64,000 nt of DNA, from NCBI GenBank assembly GCA_024343425.1, contig BRLC01000026.1:36265-100264 (forward strand), in the 5' to 3' direction. The notes under the pieces are model-generated. The model saw only the letters and a program-made list of their open reading frames with translations, made no database searches and was not told the origin of the DNA. The translations under genes were made by a program, and so were the position numbers. Shown one piece after another: positions 1 to 9,159 of this stretch. This stretch comes from Rhizobiaceae bacterium MnEN-MB40S. GTDB lineage: Bacteria; Pseudomonadota; Alphaproteobacteria; Rhizobiales; Rhizobiaceae. Numbering within the stretch: position 1 is the stretch's first letter; every line of letters begins with the position of its first letter.

Positions 1-829
1 TGCGCAGCATGGCGGCGAATTCGTCCACTCGGCCGTAGGGTAGCATCGCCCCCTTTCGCGAGATCAGCGGTTGGCCGGCAATGTCGCTTGCGATGCGCCG
101 CGTCCGCGCAACCAGAACTGGGTCCGTAATGGGTTCGCCCGTGATTTCAACCGAACCGTATCGCCGCTCCAGCCAGTTTCCGGCCCGGGTTGCGATATCC
201 ACCATGCGCTCGTAGCTGTCTCGCGCTGTGTCGGCATAGGTGAAGACGCCGTGATGTTCGAGGATAACCGCATCGGCCGCCTGCAATCGGCCGGACGAAA
301 TGTATGGCCTTAATTGCACAGCCAGATCGAAACCCGGTTTGACGTAAGGCAAAATCAGGACGTTTTCACCATAAATCTCAGAGAGCAGCCTGGCCCCCTC
401 GGGCGTGTTTGAGATTGTCAGAACCGCGTCGGCGTGACTGTGATCGACATATTTGAAGGGAATGATCGCGTGCACGATTGCTTCAATAGAAGCGGCCGCC
501 GCACTGCTGTCGAGCCGCGCGCGACGAACCTCGTTGACCATGTCGGAATCGCTCAGGCTCTCGAGCTTCGCGAGCCGCAGGAGATGCGGCAGACTCAGCG
601 CCGTAAAGCCCTCTTCGCCCATCGCGCCGAGATCGAATCCGCTCGCCTTGACCCAGATGATCTCCAGTTCGTCGCCAAAGCGGTCAACCGTGGTCGATTT
701 GACTGAGGTGTTGCCGCCGCCATGCAGCACGAGCGCGGTGTCCTCGCCGATCAACCGCGAGGAATAGGCGCGCAGCGCCAGGTCCGTTTCGAGGCCGGAT
801 GCCTTTTTCTCATCCCATCTGTTCCTCAT
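1..829 (-). CDS. Class II aldolase/adducin-domain protein (C-terminus off left edge)
   Basis: 276 residues are readable from the ATG at 829 to the window edge. Visible motifs are HGGGNTS (residues 36-42), H120, DHSHAD (129-134) and EHHG (191-194), the pattern of zinc-dependent class II aldolases that cleave phosphorylated sugars. The N-terminus resembles the aldolase half of the bifunctional RhaD-type aldolase/short-chain dehydrogenase proteins, so an SDR domain may lie beyond the edge; that part is inference. It is the last visible gene of a minus-strand operon with an LsrF-type aldolase and DhaL/DhaK subunits, which suggests sugar or polyol phosphate catabolism. The substrate cannot be read from the sequence. 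Confidence 0.85.
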   Translation of the reverse strand, partial: MRNRWDEKKASGLETDLALRAYSSRLIGEDTALVLHGGGNTSVKSTTVDRFGDELEIIWVKASGFDLGAMGEEGFTALSLPHLLRLAKLESLSDSDMVNEVRRARLDSSAAAASIEAIVHAIIPFKYVDHSHADAVLTISNTPEGARLLSEIYGENVLILPYVKPGFDLAVQLRPYISSGRLQAADAVILEHHGVFTYADTARDSYERMVDIATRAGNWLERRYGSVEITGEPITDPVLVARTRRIASDIAGQPLISRKGAMLPYGRVDEFAAMLR

Positions 830-863
830 GAGTGCATACCTCACGGCGACCGGAATAGCCCGG

Positions 864-1751
864 TCAGGCCGCAGCCTTCTGCTGCAGATCTTGGAACAGT
901 TCGTAGGCCTGCGTCCCGGTCTTTCCATGATGAACGACGGCGGCAAGCGCCTTGAGCATCGCCACCGGATCGGAAGACTGGAAGACGTTGCGCCCCATGT
1001 CGACGCCGGCCGCGCCCTGGTCGACTGCACGGTAGGCCATCTCCAGCGCCTCGTTTTCCGGCAGCTTCTTGCCGCCGGCAATGACGATCGGAACGGGGCA
1101 ACCGAGCACGATCTTTTCGAAGCCCTCGTCGACATAGTATGACTTGACGAACTGGGAGCCGATCTCGGCGGCGATGCGGGTCGCGAGACCGAAGTAACGC
1201 GCGTCGCGAACCATGTCCTTGCCGACGCCGGTCACCGCCATTGTCGGAATACCGTAGCGCGCGCCGGTGTCGATCAGCTTCACTACGTTACCGATGGACT
1301 TGTGTTCGAATTCGGCCCCGACATAAATCTGCGCCGCCATGGCGCAGGCGCCGAGACGCACGGCGTCGTCGATATCGACGCCGACCAACTCGTTGGAAAG
1401 CTCCGAAAGGATGCTGTTTCCGGCGCTGCAGCGCAGCACCACCGGCTTGTTGGATTCCGGCGGGATCGTCGTGCGGAGCGCGCCCCGCGTGCACATCAGA
1501 ACATCGGCGTGCTCGGCGAGCGGCGCGATCGACAGATCCATGCGCTCCAGACCGGTCGTCGGCCCCTGGAAGTAACCGTGATCGAATGCGAGCATCACCG
1601 TGCGGCCGGACTGCGGATTGAAAATCCGCGACAGTCGCGCCTTCATGCCCCAGTCATAGTGCGCGGCCCCCTTGAGATAGAACCGGCTTGTGTCTGCGGG
1701 CTGATCCTCGCCCCAGTCCTTGCCGTCCTTGATGTCGTCGAGATCCGCCAT
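864..1751 (-). CDS. lsrF: LsrF-type class I aldolase/thiolase
   Basis: The 295-residue protein starts [13 protein letters not shown] and matches E. coli LsrF almost throughout, as far as I can recall that sequence. E. coli LsrF moves an acetyl group from 3-hydroxy-2,4-pentanedione 5-phosphate to CoA in AI-2 breakdown. The Schiff-base lysine is present at K203 (context FVKSYYV), and AFDHGY lies near residue 55. No lsrK, lsrR, lsrG or lsrACDB gene is visible. The neighbours are DhaK/DhaL subunits and a class II aldolase, so it probably acts on another ketose phosphate here. Family assignment is firm; substrate is open. Confidence 0.88.
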   Translation of the reverse strand: MADLDDIKDGKDWGEDQPADTSRFYLKGAAHYDWGMKARLSRIFNPQSGRTVMLAFDHGYFQGPTTGLERMDLSIAPLAEHADVLMCTRGALRTTIPPESNKPVVLRCSAGNSILSELSNELVGVDIDDAVRLGACAMAAQIYVGAEFEHKSIGNVVKLIDTGARYGIPTMAVTGVGKDMVRDARYFGLATRIAAEIGSQFVKSYYVDEGFEKIVLGCPVPIVIAGGKKLPENEALEMAYRAVDQGAAGVDMGRNVFQSSDPVAMLKALAAVVHHGKTGTQAYELFQDLQQKAAA

Positions 1752-1783
1752 GGTTTATTCCTTCCTGTTTGGGTATTATTGCT

Positions 1784-2419
1784 TCAGGACGCCTCTGCCG
1801 CGTTCTTCATCGCGCCGAGGATGATCGATATGGAAATCGCGCCGGGGTCGGGATGACCAATGCTGCGTTCGCCAAGCGACCGCGCCTTGCCGGTGGTCGC
1901 CAGCATCTCCTTCGTGGCGTCGACGCCCTTGTCGGCGGCTTCCGATGCCGCGGCGATGACTGCGGATACATCGTTTCCGCCGCATGCCTTTGCCGCCCGC
2001 GCGGCGGGCGCGACCGCATCGAGCATGGTCTTTTGGCCTTCCTCAACACCCCCACGCCTGGCGACGGCCGCCTGTGCTTCCTCAAGGAAAGCCGCAAAGC
2101 TCTCGGCGGTGATGGCGTCTTCGCCGGCGAACGCTTTCGCGCCGGATCGGAAGACCGTGCCGAAAACAGCCCCAGCCGCGCCGCCTGTTTTCGACATAAT
2201 CGCCATGCCCACCTGCTTGAACGCGTCTTCGATGGTTTCCGGTGGTTTGGAACCCAGGCTTTCGAGGGCCGCTTCAAAACCACGGCGCATGCCGATGCCG
2301 TGATCGCCGTCGCCTGTCGCGAGGTCGGCATCCGTTAGCCGGTCGACGTTCGCGATCACGTCGTTCGCGACCGATCTCAGCATAGCGACCGTAGCGTCCC
2401 TGTCGATTTTCTTGACCAT
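1784..2419 (-). CDS. dhaL: Dihydroxyacetone kinase-type subunit L
   Basis: This is an all-helical DhaL-type protein that binds the nucleotide used for phosphoryl transfer to the ketose held by DhaK. GDGDHG (about residues 36-41 from the chosen start) binds the magnesium-nucleotide, and a glycine-rich segment SKTGGAAGAVFG follows. The ATG at 2419 is preferred over a TTG at 2425 because AAGG lies about 8 nt upstream. It begins just after the DhaK stop, so the two are co-translated. No DhaM (PTS) gene is visible, so the pair may use ATP directly or a distant DhaM. The acceptor may be a larger ketose such as an erythrulose rather than dihydroxyacetone. Confidence 0.85.
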   Translation of the reverse strand: MVKKIDRDATVAMLRSVANDVIANVDRLTDADLATGDGDHGIGMRRGFEAALESLGSKPPETIEDAFKQVGMAIMSKTGGAAGAVFGTVFRSGAKAFAGEDAITAESFAAFLEEAQAAVARRGGVEEGQKTMLDAVAPAARAAKACGGNDVSAVIAAASEAADKGVDATKEMLATTGKARSLGERSIGHPDPGAISISIILGAMKNAAEAS

Positions 2420-2429
2420 GATCAACGCC

Positions 2430-3437
2430 TTACATGTTCGAAAAGCCGACAGAGCTCGCCGGCATGTCGAGATAGTGCTTCAGCTCGTCATCCAGTTTCA
2501 TCAGGGTGACCGAGAAGCCGGCCATTTCCTGAACCGTGAGCCAGGTTCCGACCAGGGTGCGATGCACGGTAATGCCGTGCTCGTCGAAGACCTGCCTCAG
2601 GCGGCGATTGACGACCAGCATCTCCATCATGGTGGTTGCGCCGAGATTGTTGATCAGCAGAGCCACCTCATCGCCCTTTCCAAAGGGCAGATCGGAGAGG
2701 ATCTTTTCGATCAGCTGGTCTGTGATCTCGTCGGCAGGTTGCAGTTTCTGGCGCGCTATGCCGGCCTCGCCGTGTGCGCCCATGCCGATCTCGATTTCGT
2801 CATCGGCGAGTTCGAAAGTCAGCTTTCCGGTCTCGGGAATCGAGCCGGCGGAGACCGCGACGCCCATGGTGCGCACATTGTCGCCGGCCTTTCTTGTCAC
2901 GCGCTCGACCTCGTCGAGACTGTCGAGTTCGGCGGCCGCGCCTCCGGCGATCTTGATCATAAGCACGTCGCCGGCAATGCCGCGCCGGTCATCCATTCGG
3001 TCGGGCGGAGCGGCTGCGACGTCGTCGCGCACGCGCACAGTGCGCACATCTATGCCGTCGTCCTCGAGCATTTCGGCGGCGATGTCGAAATTCATGTTGT
3101 CGCCGGCATAATTGCCATAAAGGAAGAGAATGCCGTTGCCCCGGTCCACTGCCTTGGCGGCTTCGTAGATCGTGTCCGGAGAAGGGGCGGCGAAGATCTG
3201 GCCGCAAGCGGCCCCGTCCCCGAGATTTTTCCCTACGAAGCCATGAAACATCGGCTCATGGCCGCTTCCGCCGCCGATCAGCAGCGCTACCTTTCCGTCC
3301 GGGATTTCCTTTTTGACGATTGCGTCGTGATCCGGCAATTTCACGACGGCGCCGTCATTGGCAAGCACCAGCCCGTCGATCATTTCCGAGACGGCCTTGC
3401 GGGGATCATTGAGAATCTTCTTTGTTGGCTTAGACAC
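2430..3437 (-). CDS. dhaK: Dihydroxyacetone kinase-type subunit K
   Basis: The 335-residue DhaK-type subunit binds a small ketose covalently through a histidine. It has GGGSGHEP (55-62), GNYAGDN (108-114) and GMGAHGE (218-224) with the substrate-binding His at 222. It starts with GTG, preceded by a strong AGGAGGAGG about 7 nt upstream, and overlaps the small membrane-protein gene by 8 nt. Length is normal for the K subunit; single-chain ATP-dependent kinases fuse K and L, so this is the split form. Its place beside two aldolases and an ABC importer suggests phosphorylation of an imported or oxidised polyol. Confidence 0.9.
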   Translation of the reverse strand: MSKPTKKILNDPRKAVSEMIDGLVLANDGAVVKLPDHDAIVKKEIPDGKVALLIGGGSGHEPMFHGFVGKNLGDGAACGQIFAAPSPDTIYEAAKAVDRGNGILFLYGNYAGDNMNFDIAAEMLEDDGIDVRTVRVRDDVAAAPPDRMDDRRGIAGDVLMIKIAGGAAAELDSLDEVERVTRKAGDNVRTMGVAVSAGSIPETGKLTFELADDEIEIGMGAHGEAGIARQKLQPADEITDQLIEKILSDLPFGKGDEVALLINNLGATTMMEMLVVNRRLRQVFDEHGITVHRTLVGTWLTVQEMAGFSVTLMKLDDELKHYLDMPASSVGFSNM

Positions 3438-3630
3438 CGGTTTCCTCCTCCTTCACGGTTTCGCCTGGCAGATGGTCGAGTATCAGGAACAGGACCACGC
3501 CTGAAAGCAGCACCGGGAACCCGTAGACAAATATTTCATGCGAGAATGGCTGGCACAGCATCGCAAATCCCGCAATGATCAGCATGCTGGCGTAGCGATA
3601 GAACCAGTTTCGGGTCAGATAACGTCCCAT
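3430..3630 (-). CDS. Small membrane protein in ABC operon
   Basis: This 66-residue protein has two predicted membrane segments (about residues 14-30 and 35-52) and a charged tail. Its ATG shares one base with the stop of the upstream ATPase gene (a GTG at 3633 is an alternative) and its end overlaps dhaK by 8 nt, so it is translationally coupled on both sides. Rhizobial glycerol-type ABC operons with paired ATPases also carry a small membrane protein, and this one sits in a comparable place, though its sequence does not look like DUF2160. An accessory role in the transporter is inference. Confidence 0.65.
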   Translation of the reverse strand: MGRYLTRNWFYRYASMLIIAGFAMLCQPFSHEIFVYGFPVLLSGVVLFLILDHLPGETVKEEETGV

Positions 3631-4736
3631 CACTCCTCTCCTCCGCGCCCGCGCGAGATGAGGTCGCCGCTCTCCGGATCGAAAAGGAAGGCCGCGCCTT
3701 CGGCGATATGGAAAGCACAGGTCTCGCCCTGCCTGTAGTGCGACTTGTCATCCAGGACCTTGCGGAATGATCCGGCGTCCGTCTCGACCTGGACAGCGCT
3801 TTCGTAGCCTCGATTGTCGACCGCGTAGATGCGGCCAGGATTAGATTGTGCAGCGCCTGCGTCGACCATCGCGATGTCTTCCGGCCAGACGCCGAGCAGC
3901 ACCTTGCCGTTGTTGTTGCCGGAGAACGCGAAATCCGAAAGCGGAAAGCGCTGCATGAAGCCTGGAACAACTACCTGTCCTTCGTCGATCGAAGCGTCGA
4001 AGAACGCCATGGACGGGCTGCCGATGAGCCGTCCGACGAAAGCGTTTGCCGGACGCGCATAGATCTCCTCGATCGCACCGGCCTGCAGGATGCGACCGTC
4101 ATTGATGATGCCAATGCGGTCGGCGATTGCGATCGCTCCGTGATAGTCGTGCGTGGCGTAAAGCATCGTGGAGCGATGTTCACGGTGGATCTGGCGCAGT
4201 TCGGCGCGCAGCCCTTCACGCAGCTTCAAATCCAGCGCCGAAAGCGGCTCGTCGAGCAGGAACATGCGCGGACGCCGCACCAGCGTGCGGGCGATCGCGA
4301 CGCGCTGCTTTTCTCCGCCAGAGAGCGTATCGACATCACGGTCGAGCAGATGATCGATGCGCAACAGCTCGGCGGTGCGCTTCACTCGCTTCGATATCTC
4401 GTCTTCCGGCTCGCGGTAGGCGGGAGACCGGAGCGCAAAAGCGATATTGTCGTAAACATCGAGCACCGGCAGCAAATTGAACCCTTCGAAGACGATCGAG
4501 ACGTCGCGGCCGGAAGGCTCGATATCGGTGACGTCGTCGCCGCCGAGATGCACCTTGCCTTCGTCGAGGTCGATCAGACCGGCGGATGCGAGCAGCGTCG
4601 AGCTCTTGCCAGCTCCGGTGGGGCCGAGCAGCGCAAAGATCTCGTTGTCGCGAACCTCCAGATCGACGCCACGCAGCGCCCGCTTGCCTGCGTAGGATTT
4701 TTTCAGACCGGTCAACTGCAACATCGGGGTGGTCAT
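3630..4736 (-). CDS. ABC transporter ATPase, UgpC/MalK type (subunit 1)
   Basis: 368 residues: an N-terminal ATPase domain and a C-terminal TOBE/MalK-like regulatory domain. Walker A is GPTGAGKSS (38-46), the signature is LSGGE (138-142), Walker B LLDEP (about 160-164) and the switch His is in YATHDY. The Q-loop reads VFEGFNLLP, so the usual glutamine is a glutamate. It overlaps the second ATPase gene by 4 nt (ATGA). Two unlike ATPases in one operon resemble the rhizobial glycerol transporter GlpSTPQUV, so the substrate may be a polyol; that is inference from architecture. Confidence 0.9.
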   Translation of the reverse strand: MTTPMLQLTGLKKSYAGKRALRGVDLEVRDNEIFALLGPTGAGKSSTLLASAGLIDLDEGKVHLGGDDVTDIEPSGRDVSIVFEGFNLLPVLDVYDNIAFALRSPAYREPEDEISKRVKRTAELLRIDHLLDRDVDTLSGGEKQRVAIARTLVRRPRMFLLDEPLSALDLKLREGLRAELRQIHREHRSTMLYATHDYHGAIAIADRIGIINDGRILQAGAIEEIYARPANAFVGRLIGSPSMAFFDASIDEGQVVVPGFMQRFPLSDFAFSGNNNGKVLLGVWPEDIAMVDAGAAQSNPGRIYAVDNRGYESAVQVETDAGSFRKVLDDKSHYRQGETCAFHIAEGAAFLFDPESGDLISRGRGGEE

Positions 4737-5821
4737 GCCGCCTTCTCCATTGCGCTTACACGCTCCCCAGTCTCGGCGTTGAAGAAGATAAGCCCGTCCT
4801 TCTCGAACGCGATGCGCGATTCACCGGTTCCCTGATCGACCCGGTGATCGACGCCCTGATATTCATTGTCGCCGATGCGGAACAGGAAGTAGCGTTCTCG
4901 TCCGACTGAATAGATATCCTCGACCTCGACCGGGAAACTGCCGGCAGCGTCTTCGTTGACCAGCCGGATGTCGCGGGGGCGCACGCCCAGGCGCAGTTTT
5001 TGGCTGCTGCTCGCAACGTCAGCCGGAATGGCGGCCTCCGGCAGGACGATGGCGCTGTCGCCAAGCCGCAGGCCGCCAGGCGCCGGTACGAGATCGATCA
5101 GGTTCATGCTCGGCGAACCGATGAACTGGCCGGCGAAGATATTATCGGGCTTGTGGAAGATGCGGTCCGGCTCGGCGACCTGGACGATCTTCGAGTTGTT
5201 CATGAGCACAATGCGGTCGGCGAGCGACATCGCCTCTCGCTGATCATGTGTCACATAGATGGTCGTCACGCCGAGTTCGCGCTGGAGGTGGCCGAGCTCC
5301 CAGCGCATCTCCTCGCGGAACTGTTCGTCGATCGCCGAGAGCGGCTCGTCGAGCAATAGCACGGCCGGATCACGGATAACGGCTCGGGCAAGCGACACTT
5401 TCTGCTTGGCGCCGGGCGGCAGAGCAGCCGGATAGCGCTTCAGTTCGTCGCCCAGCCCGAACACTTCGGTCACCCAGTCGAGCTTACGCTTGATTTCCGA
5501 CGAGGGAATGCCGCGCGCCTTCAAGGGAAAGACAATGTTCTCGCGAACCTTCAGATGCGGATAGAGAGAGACGAACTGGAACACCATCGCGATGTTGCGC
5601 TCGCTTGGCTTCAGATCGTTGACGCGTTCGCCGTCGAACAGAATGTCGCCATTCGTGGCGTCGACCAGACCGGCGATCGAACGCAGCGTCGTCGTCTTGC
5701 CACAGCCGGACGGGCCGAGATAGACGACGAACTCGCCGTCATTGACCGTGAGATTCACTTTGTCGACGGCGGTAAAGGCGCCGAAGGAGATCGACAGGTC
5801 CTTCAGTTCAATCTTCGCCAT
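4733..5821 (-). CDS. ABC transporter ATPase, UgpC/MalK type (subunit 2)
   Basis: 362 residues starting MAKIELKDLS; the ATG shares one base with the stop of the upstream permease gene, which fixes the start although the reading frame stays open much further upstream. Walker A is GPSGCGKTT, the Q-loop VFQFVSLYP is normal and Walker B is LLLDEP. The signature LSGGQ is replaced by LPPGA (context LPPGAKQKVSLARA). Paired with subunit 1, this would give one canonical and one degenerate ATP site. The C-terminal half is the MalK-like regulatory domain. It is part of the importer at 3.4-9.2 kb. Confidence 0.9.
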   Translation of the reverse strand: MAKIELKDLSISFGAFTAVDKVNLTVNDGEFVVYLGPSGCGKTTTLRSIAGLVDATNGDILFDGERVNDLKPSERNIAMVFQFVSLYPHLKVRENIVFPLKARGIPSSEIKRKLDWVTEVFGLGDELKRYPAALPPGAKQKVSLARAVIRDPAVLLLDEPLSAIDEQFREEMRWELGHLQRELGVTTIYVTHDQREAMSLADRIVLMNNSKIVQVAEPDRIFHKPDNIFAGQFIGSPSMNLIDLVPAPGGLRLGDSAIVLPEAAIPADVASSSQKLRLGVRPRDIRLVNEDAAGSFPVEVEDIYSVGRERYFLFRIGDNEYQGVDHRVDQGTGESRIAFEKDGLIFFNAETGERVSAMEKAA

Positions 5822-6759
5822 CAGTAGCGCTCCCCGAGTTTCATCAAATGCCGGACGAGGATCAGCGACAGGCCGATGATGATGCAAAGCAGTATCACGG
5901 CGAGCGCGGACGCTTCTCCGGTGTAGAAATAGTTGAATGCGGTTTTGGCGACGGCGAAGGAGACGGTTTCGGTGCTCGACCCCGGTCCGCCGCCGGTCAG
6001 CGCAAAGAACAGGTCGTACTGCTTGAAGCTGTCGATCAGTCTGAGGATCAACGCGATGAAGAGCACCGGAGCCGACATCGGCAGAGTGATGCGGAAGAAC
6101 ACGTAAGCCTGACTGGCGCCATCGACTTCCGCTGCCTCGTAGATCGTTTCGGGGATGCCCCGGAACGCCGCGGTCGCAAGCAGGATGATGAACGGCGTCC
6201 ACATCCATGTGTCGGCGGCGGCGGCCGCCCACAGGGCCGCATCGGTCTGGCCCAGCCAGTCGACCTTGCCGACGCCGACGAGGGTGAGCATGTAGTTGAC
6301 GATGCCCCACTCGGAATTCAGCATGTAGCGCCACAGAAAGCCGACGACCACCGGAGACAGCATCATCGGCATCATCAGCAAGGTGAAGATGACGTCGCGG
6401 CCACGGAAACTCTTTTGAAGCTGGTAGCCGACGAAGATGCCGATGATCATCTGCAGCGTCACGCACAGAAACACGAACTTTCCGGTGAATACGAAACGCT
6501 GCCACAGGTCCGGATCGCTCAGCAGATAACTGTAGTTGTCGAAGCCGGCCGGCGTCATGCCCGCATTCGGGCGCAGCGCCGAGAAGTTGTGGAAGCTGTA
6601 AAAGACCAGCGAGAAGATCGGATAGGCCACCATGAAGATCAGGATCAGCAGAGTGGGCGAAAGGAACCCGAGGATCATCAGGCGACCGGAAGACTTCTTT
6701 TTCGCAGGCTTGCCGGTCGCGCGCATCGTGGCGGTGGCGTCTGTCGTTTGCATTGACAT
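5821..6759 (-). CDS. ABC transporter permease (MalF/UgpA type)
   Basis: 312 residues with about six membrane segments, beginning with a cytoplasmic Lys/Arg-rich stretch (residues 17-26). The EAA loop that docks to the ATPase is visible in EAAEVDGASQAYVFFRITLP. It lies between the second permease and the ATPases with only 3 nt and a 1-nt overlap at its two ends. It forms the inner-membrane channel with the next permease. Sugar/polyol-type CUT1 family; the substrate is not readable. Confidence 0.9.
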   Translation of the reverse strand: MSMQTTDATATMRATGKPAKKKSSGRLMILGFLSPTLLILIFMVAYPIFSLVFYSFHNFSALRPNAGMTPAGFDNYSYLLSDPDLWQRFVFTGKFVFLCVTLQMIIGIFVGYQLQKSFRGRDVIFTLLMMPMMLSPVVVGFLWRYMLNSEWGIVNYMLTLVGVGKVDWLGQTDAALWAAAAADTWMWTPFIILLATAAFRGIPETIYEAAEVDGASQAYVFFRITLPMSAPVLFIALILRLIDSFKQYDLFFALTGGGPGSSTETVSFAVAKTAFNYFYTGEASALAVILLCIIIGLSLILVRHLMKLGERY

Positions 6760-6762
6760 GGT

Positions 6763-7635
6763 CTAACGCCTCCCCAGCACGCCAAAAGTCATGCCCATCA
6801 GCAGGTGCTTTCGGATGAGATAGAAGAAAACCAGGACAGGAATGATGAGCACCACGCCGGCGGCGCAAATCTGGGTCCATTCTATGCCTGTCGCGCCGGA
6901 CGCCGCCGAAATCTTCACTGGCAATGTCTTGGCTTTCGTGGTGGTGAGGATCGACGCGAAGGCGAACTCATTCCATGCAAAGATGAAGCAGAAACCGGCG
7001 GTGGCCGCGATGCCGCCCTTGACCATCGGCAGGACCAGACGAAAGAAAGCGTAGAGCCGCGTATAGCCGCTGACGAGCGCAATCTGCTCGATCTCCTTCG
7101 GCACGCCGTCGAAAAAGCCTTTCATGATCCAGGTCGCAAGACCCACATTGGCGAAAACCGCGACAAGCACGAGACCGGTGCGGGTGTCGGCGAGACCGAG
7201 ACGCGCGAACATCAGGTGATAGAAGACGAGCACGGCCACCGGCGGCAGCATGCGCGTCGACAGCACGAAGAACAGAAAGTCGTTTTTACCGGTGAAGTTG
7301 AAGCGTGAGCAAACATAGCCGCCCATTGTGCCCAGGATCACCGCAAGAGCGGTGCCGACCGTCGACACGACGACGCTGCTGATCAGTGAATCCAGAACCC
7401 CGAACGCCGAGGCGCTCTCGGCTGCGGCGCCAACTCCGAAGACTTGCTGGTAGCCGGAAAGATCCGGCTCGAAGAACCATACCGGCGGCATGGCGAACAG
7501 GTCAGCCCTGCTTTTCAGAGAGGAAATGATCAGCCAGAAAATCGGGCCCAGATTGTAGAATGTGTAGACGGCCAGAAGCGCGATCAGGAACCACTGGGTC
7601 AGTTTCTGGACGGAATCGGTCTGTGCTTTCGTCAT
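6763..7635 (-). CDS. ABC transporter permease (MalG/UgpE type)
   Basis: About 290 residues with six membrane segments and an EAA-like loop (EIEQIALVSGYTRLYAFF) typical of MalG-type CUT1 permeases. The start MTKAQTDSV at 7635 is chosen because a GGAGGAGAG ribosome site lies just upstream; a longer in-frame start at 7671 has none. It ends 3 nt before the partner permease. The final residues TFGVLGRR are typical for this subfamily. It is part of the importer fed by the binding protein encoded at 7750-9159. Confidence 0.9.
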   Translation of the reverse strand: MTKAQTDSVQKLTQWFLIALLAVYTFYNLGPIFWLIISSLKSRADLFAMPPVWFFEPDLSGYQQVFGVGAAAESASAFGVLDSLISSVVVSTVGTALAVILGTMGGYVCSRFNFTGKNDFLFFVLSTRMLPPVAVLVFYHLMFARLGLADTRTGLVLVAVFANVGLATWIMKGFFDGVPKEIEQIALVSGYTRLYAFFRLVLPMVKGGIAATAGFCFIFAWNEFAFASILTTTKAKTLPVKISAASGATGIEWTQICAAGVVLIIPVLVFFYLIRKHLLMGMTFGVLGRR

Positions 7636-7672
7636 CTCAATACACTCTCCTCCCGCGGCCGCCATCATCACA

Positions 7673-7734
7673 GCGCGCCGTAATCAGTCTTTGTATTGGA
7701 GTGTACGGCGCGCCGAAACGGTGTTCAACGCGCC
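7673..7734 (-). promoter_or_regulatory. Two competing hairpins between binding-protein and permease genes
   Basis: GCGCGCCGTA (7673-7682) pairs perfectly with TACGGCGCGC (7704-7713). GGCGCG (7707-7712) also pairs with CGCGCC (7729-7734), so the two stems exclude each other. The element follows the stop of the binding-protein gene on the minus strand and has no T-run, so it looks like an mRNA-stabilising or processing structure that keeps binding-protein levels above permease levels. The role is inferred; the repeats are seen. Confidence 0.5.
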
Positions 7735-7749
7735 ATACCCGGGAGGTTG

Positions 7750-9159
7750 CTAGTTGTTGACCGGAACCACGTCGTCCATGCCGACAGGCGCGATCTGCTG
7801 ATCCGGCACTTCCGGCGTTGAATCGGAACGCTTGATCTCGTGACCGGCGCGCTGCAGGGTCCGCTCGTGCTTCTTGGCTGCATCCGTCAGAGCCTGCTCC
7901 ACCGTCTTCGAACCGGAGACGGCGTTGGAGACTTCCTCCTGAAGCTGGTCAAGCAGCACCGGATATTCCGGCAGGTGCCAGTAGTCGTTGAGATACTGCA
8001 AGGCCTTCGAGAACTGAGCATTATAACTGTTCAGTCCCTGCCAGTCGGGGCTCTCGAGAACCGCCTTCAGACCGGTCTGGCAGACCGCGGCGTATCGCTC
8101 CTGCTGCTCGGGCTGAAAGTACCACTCCATGAACTTGACGAGTTCGGGAAGCTTCTCGGAATATTTGTTGATGCCCATGCCCTGGCCACCGACCGAGAAC
8201 TGCCGGCGGAACTTGCCGTCGCGGCCGACGGCGCCCGGCAGGATGCCGAAGCCGGTATCCTTGGCGAACTTGTTGACTTCCGGATCGGCGTTGGAGCCGT
8301 TGAAGTAGAACCACTGCATGGCCATCGCGAGCTGGCCCTGCTGGAAGGCGGCGTTGACTTCGTCGAAGCCCCAGTTGCCGCTTCCGGGCGGACCATACTG
8401 GAACATGTCGACATAGGCCTGCACGCCATCAATGGAGGCCGGCGAATTGAGATAGCCCTGAACTTCAAAGGTTTCGGGGTTGTATAGCTCGCCGCCGAAG
8501 GACCACAGAAACGAGTTGGACGCAGTTGTGGCGAAGTCGTATTCGCGACCGCCCATCTGGCCCCAGCCATAGAGGCCTTCGTCCGGACGCGTAAAGAACT
8601 CCGCGACTTCCTTGGCTTCCTGATAGGTTTCGGGGACCCTGAGGTCTCGACCGTATTTTTCCTTGAAAGCCGCCTGCTCATCCGGATTTTCGAACAGGTC
8701 CTTGCGATACATCAGGCCATAGGCGTCCTGGTTGGCCGGCAAGCCGTAGAATTCGCCTGAACCGTCCGGATATTCGCCGTACTGCGACAAAGACGAAGCG
8801 GGAAAGATCTCGGCGCTGAGATAGTCCGAATCGGCGAAGATATCGTTGATCTTGACGGCGTGGCCGCCACCGGCGAATTCAGCCGTCGACTGGCTGTCCC
8901 ACATGGCGAAGTCGAAAGCGTCGCCCTGGATTGCAAACTCTGAAGCGATCTTGTTGTGCCATTCCGGGCCGTATGGAACGAGTGCGGGGACGATCGAGAC
9001 CGATTTGTCGGGATAGTCCTTGGCGATCTCGACCAATGCGTCGGCGCAGGTTCCCGCATGCCAGACGAATGTCAGCTCGGTGTCGGCGTTCGCGCTTGTC
9101 GAAGCCGCGGATGCGGCGATCACGGCGGCCGACGCCATGAGAGTGTGGCGCAATTTCAT
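7750..9159 (-). CDS. ABC transporter substrate-binding protein (family 1)
   Basis: 469 residues with a clear signal peptide (MKLRHTLMASAAVIAASA, cleavage near ANA-DTE). The mature part is a family 1 extracellular solute-binding protein, slightly longer than average for sugar-binding members. It is the first gene of the minus-strand operon and is followed by a hairpin region, as is usual for binding proteins needed in excess. The upstream 337-bp AT-rich region is shared with the divergent DeoR regulator. The ligand is probably a sugar or polyol, judged from downstream DhaKL and aldolases. Confidence 0.9.
   Translation of the reverse strand: MKLRHTLMASAAVIAASAASTSANADTELTFVWHAGTCADALVEIAKDYPDKSVSIVPALVPYGPEWHNKIASEFAIQGDAFDFAMWDSQSTAEFAGGGHAVKINDIFADSDYLSAEIFPASSLSQYGEYPDGSGEFYGLPANQDAYGLMYRKDLFENPDEQAAFKEKYGRDLRVPETYQEAKEVAEFFTRPDEGLYGWGQMGGREYDFATTASNSFLWSFGGELYNPETFEVQGYLNSPASIDGVQAYVDMFQYGPPGSGNWGFDEVNAAFQQGQLAMAMQWFYFNGSNADPEVNKFAKDTGFGILPGAVGRDGKFRRQFSVGGQGMGINKYSEKLPELVKFMEWYFQPEQQERYAAVCQTGLKAVLESPDWQGLNSYNAQFSKALQYLNDYWHLPEYPVLLDQLQEEVSNAVSGSKTVEQALTDAAKKHERTLQRAGHEIKRSDSTPEVPDQQIAPVGMDDVVPVNN

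Noticed and set aside
864..1751. AI-2 (Lsr) quorum-signal breakdown locus
   Set aside because: Only LsrF is recognisable; LsrK, LsrG, LsrR and the Lsr importer are absent in the window.
4733..6880. 715-residue single ATPase reading
   Set aside because: The upstream 353 codons are antisense-frame translation of permease genes; MAKIELKD at 5821 is the true start.
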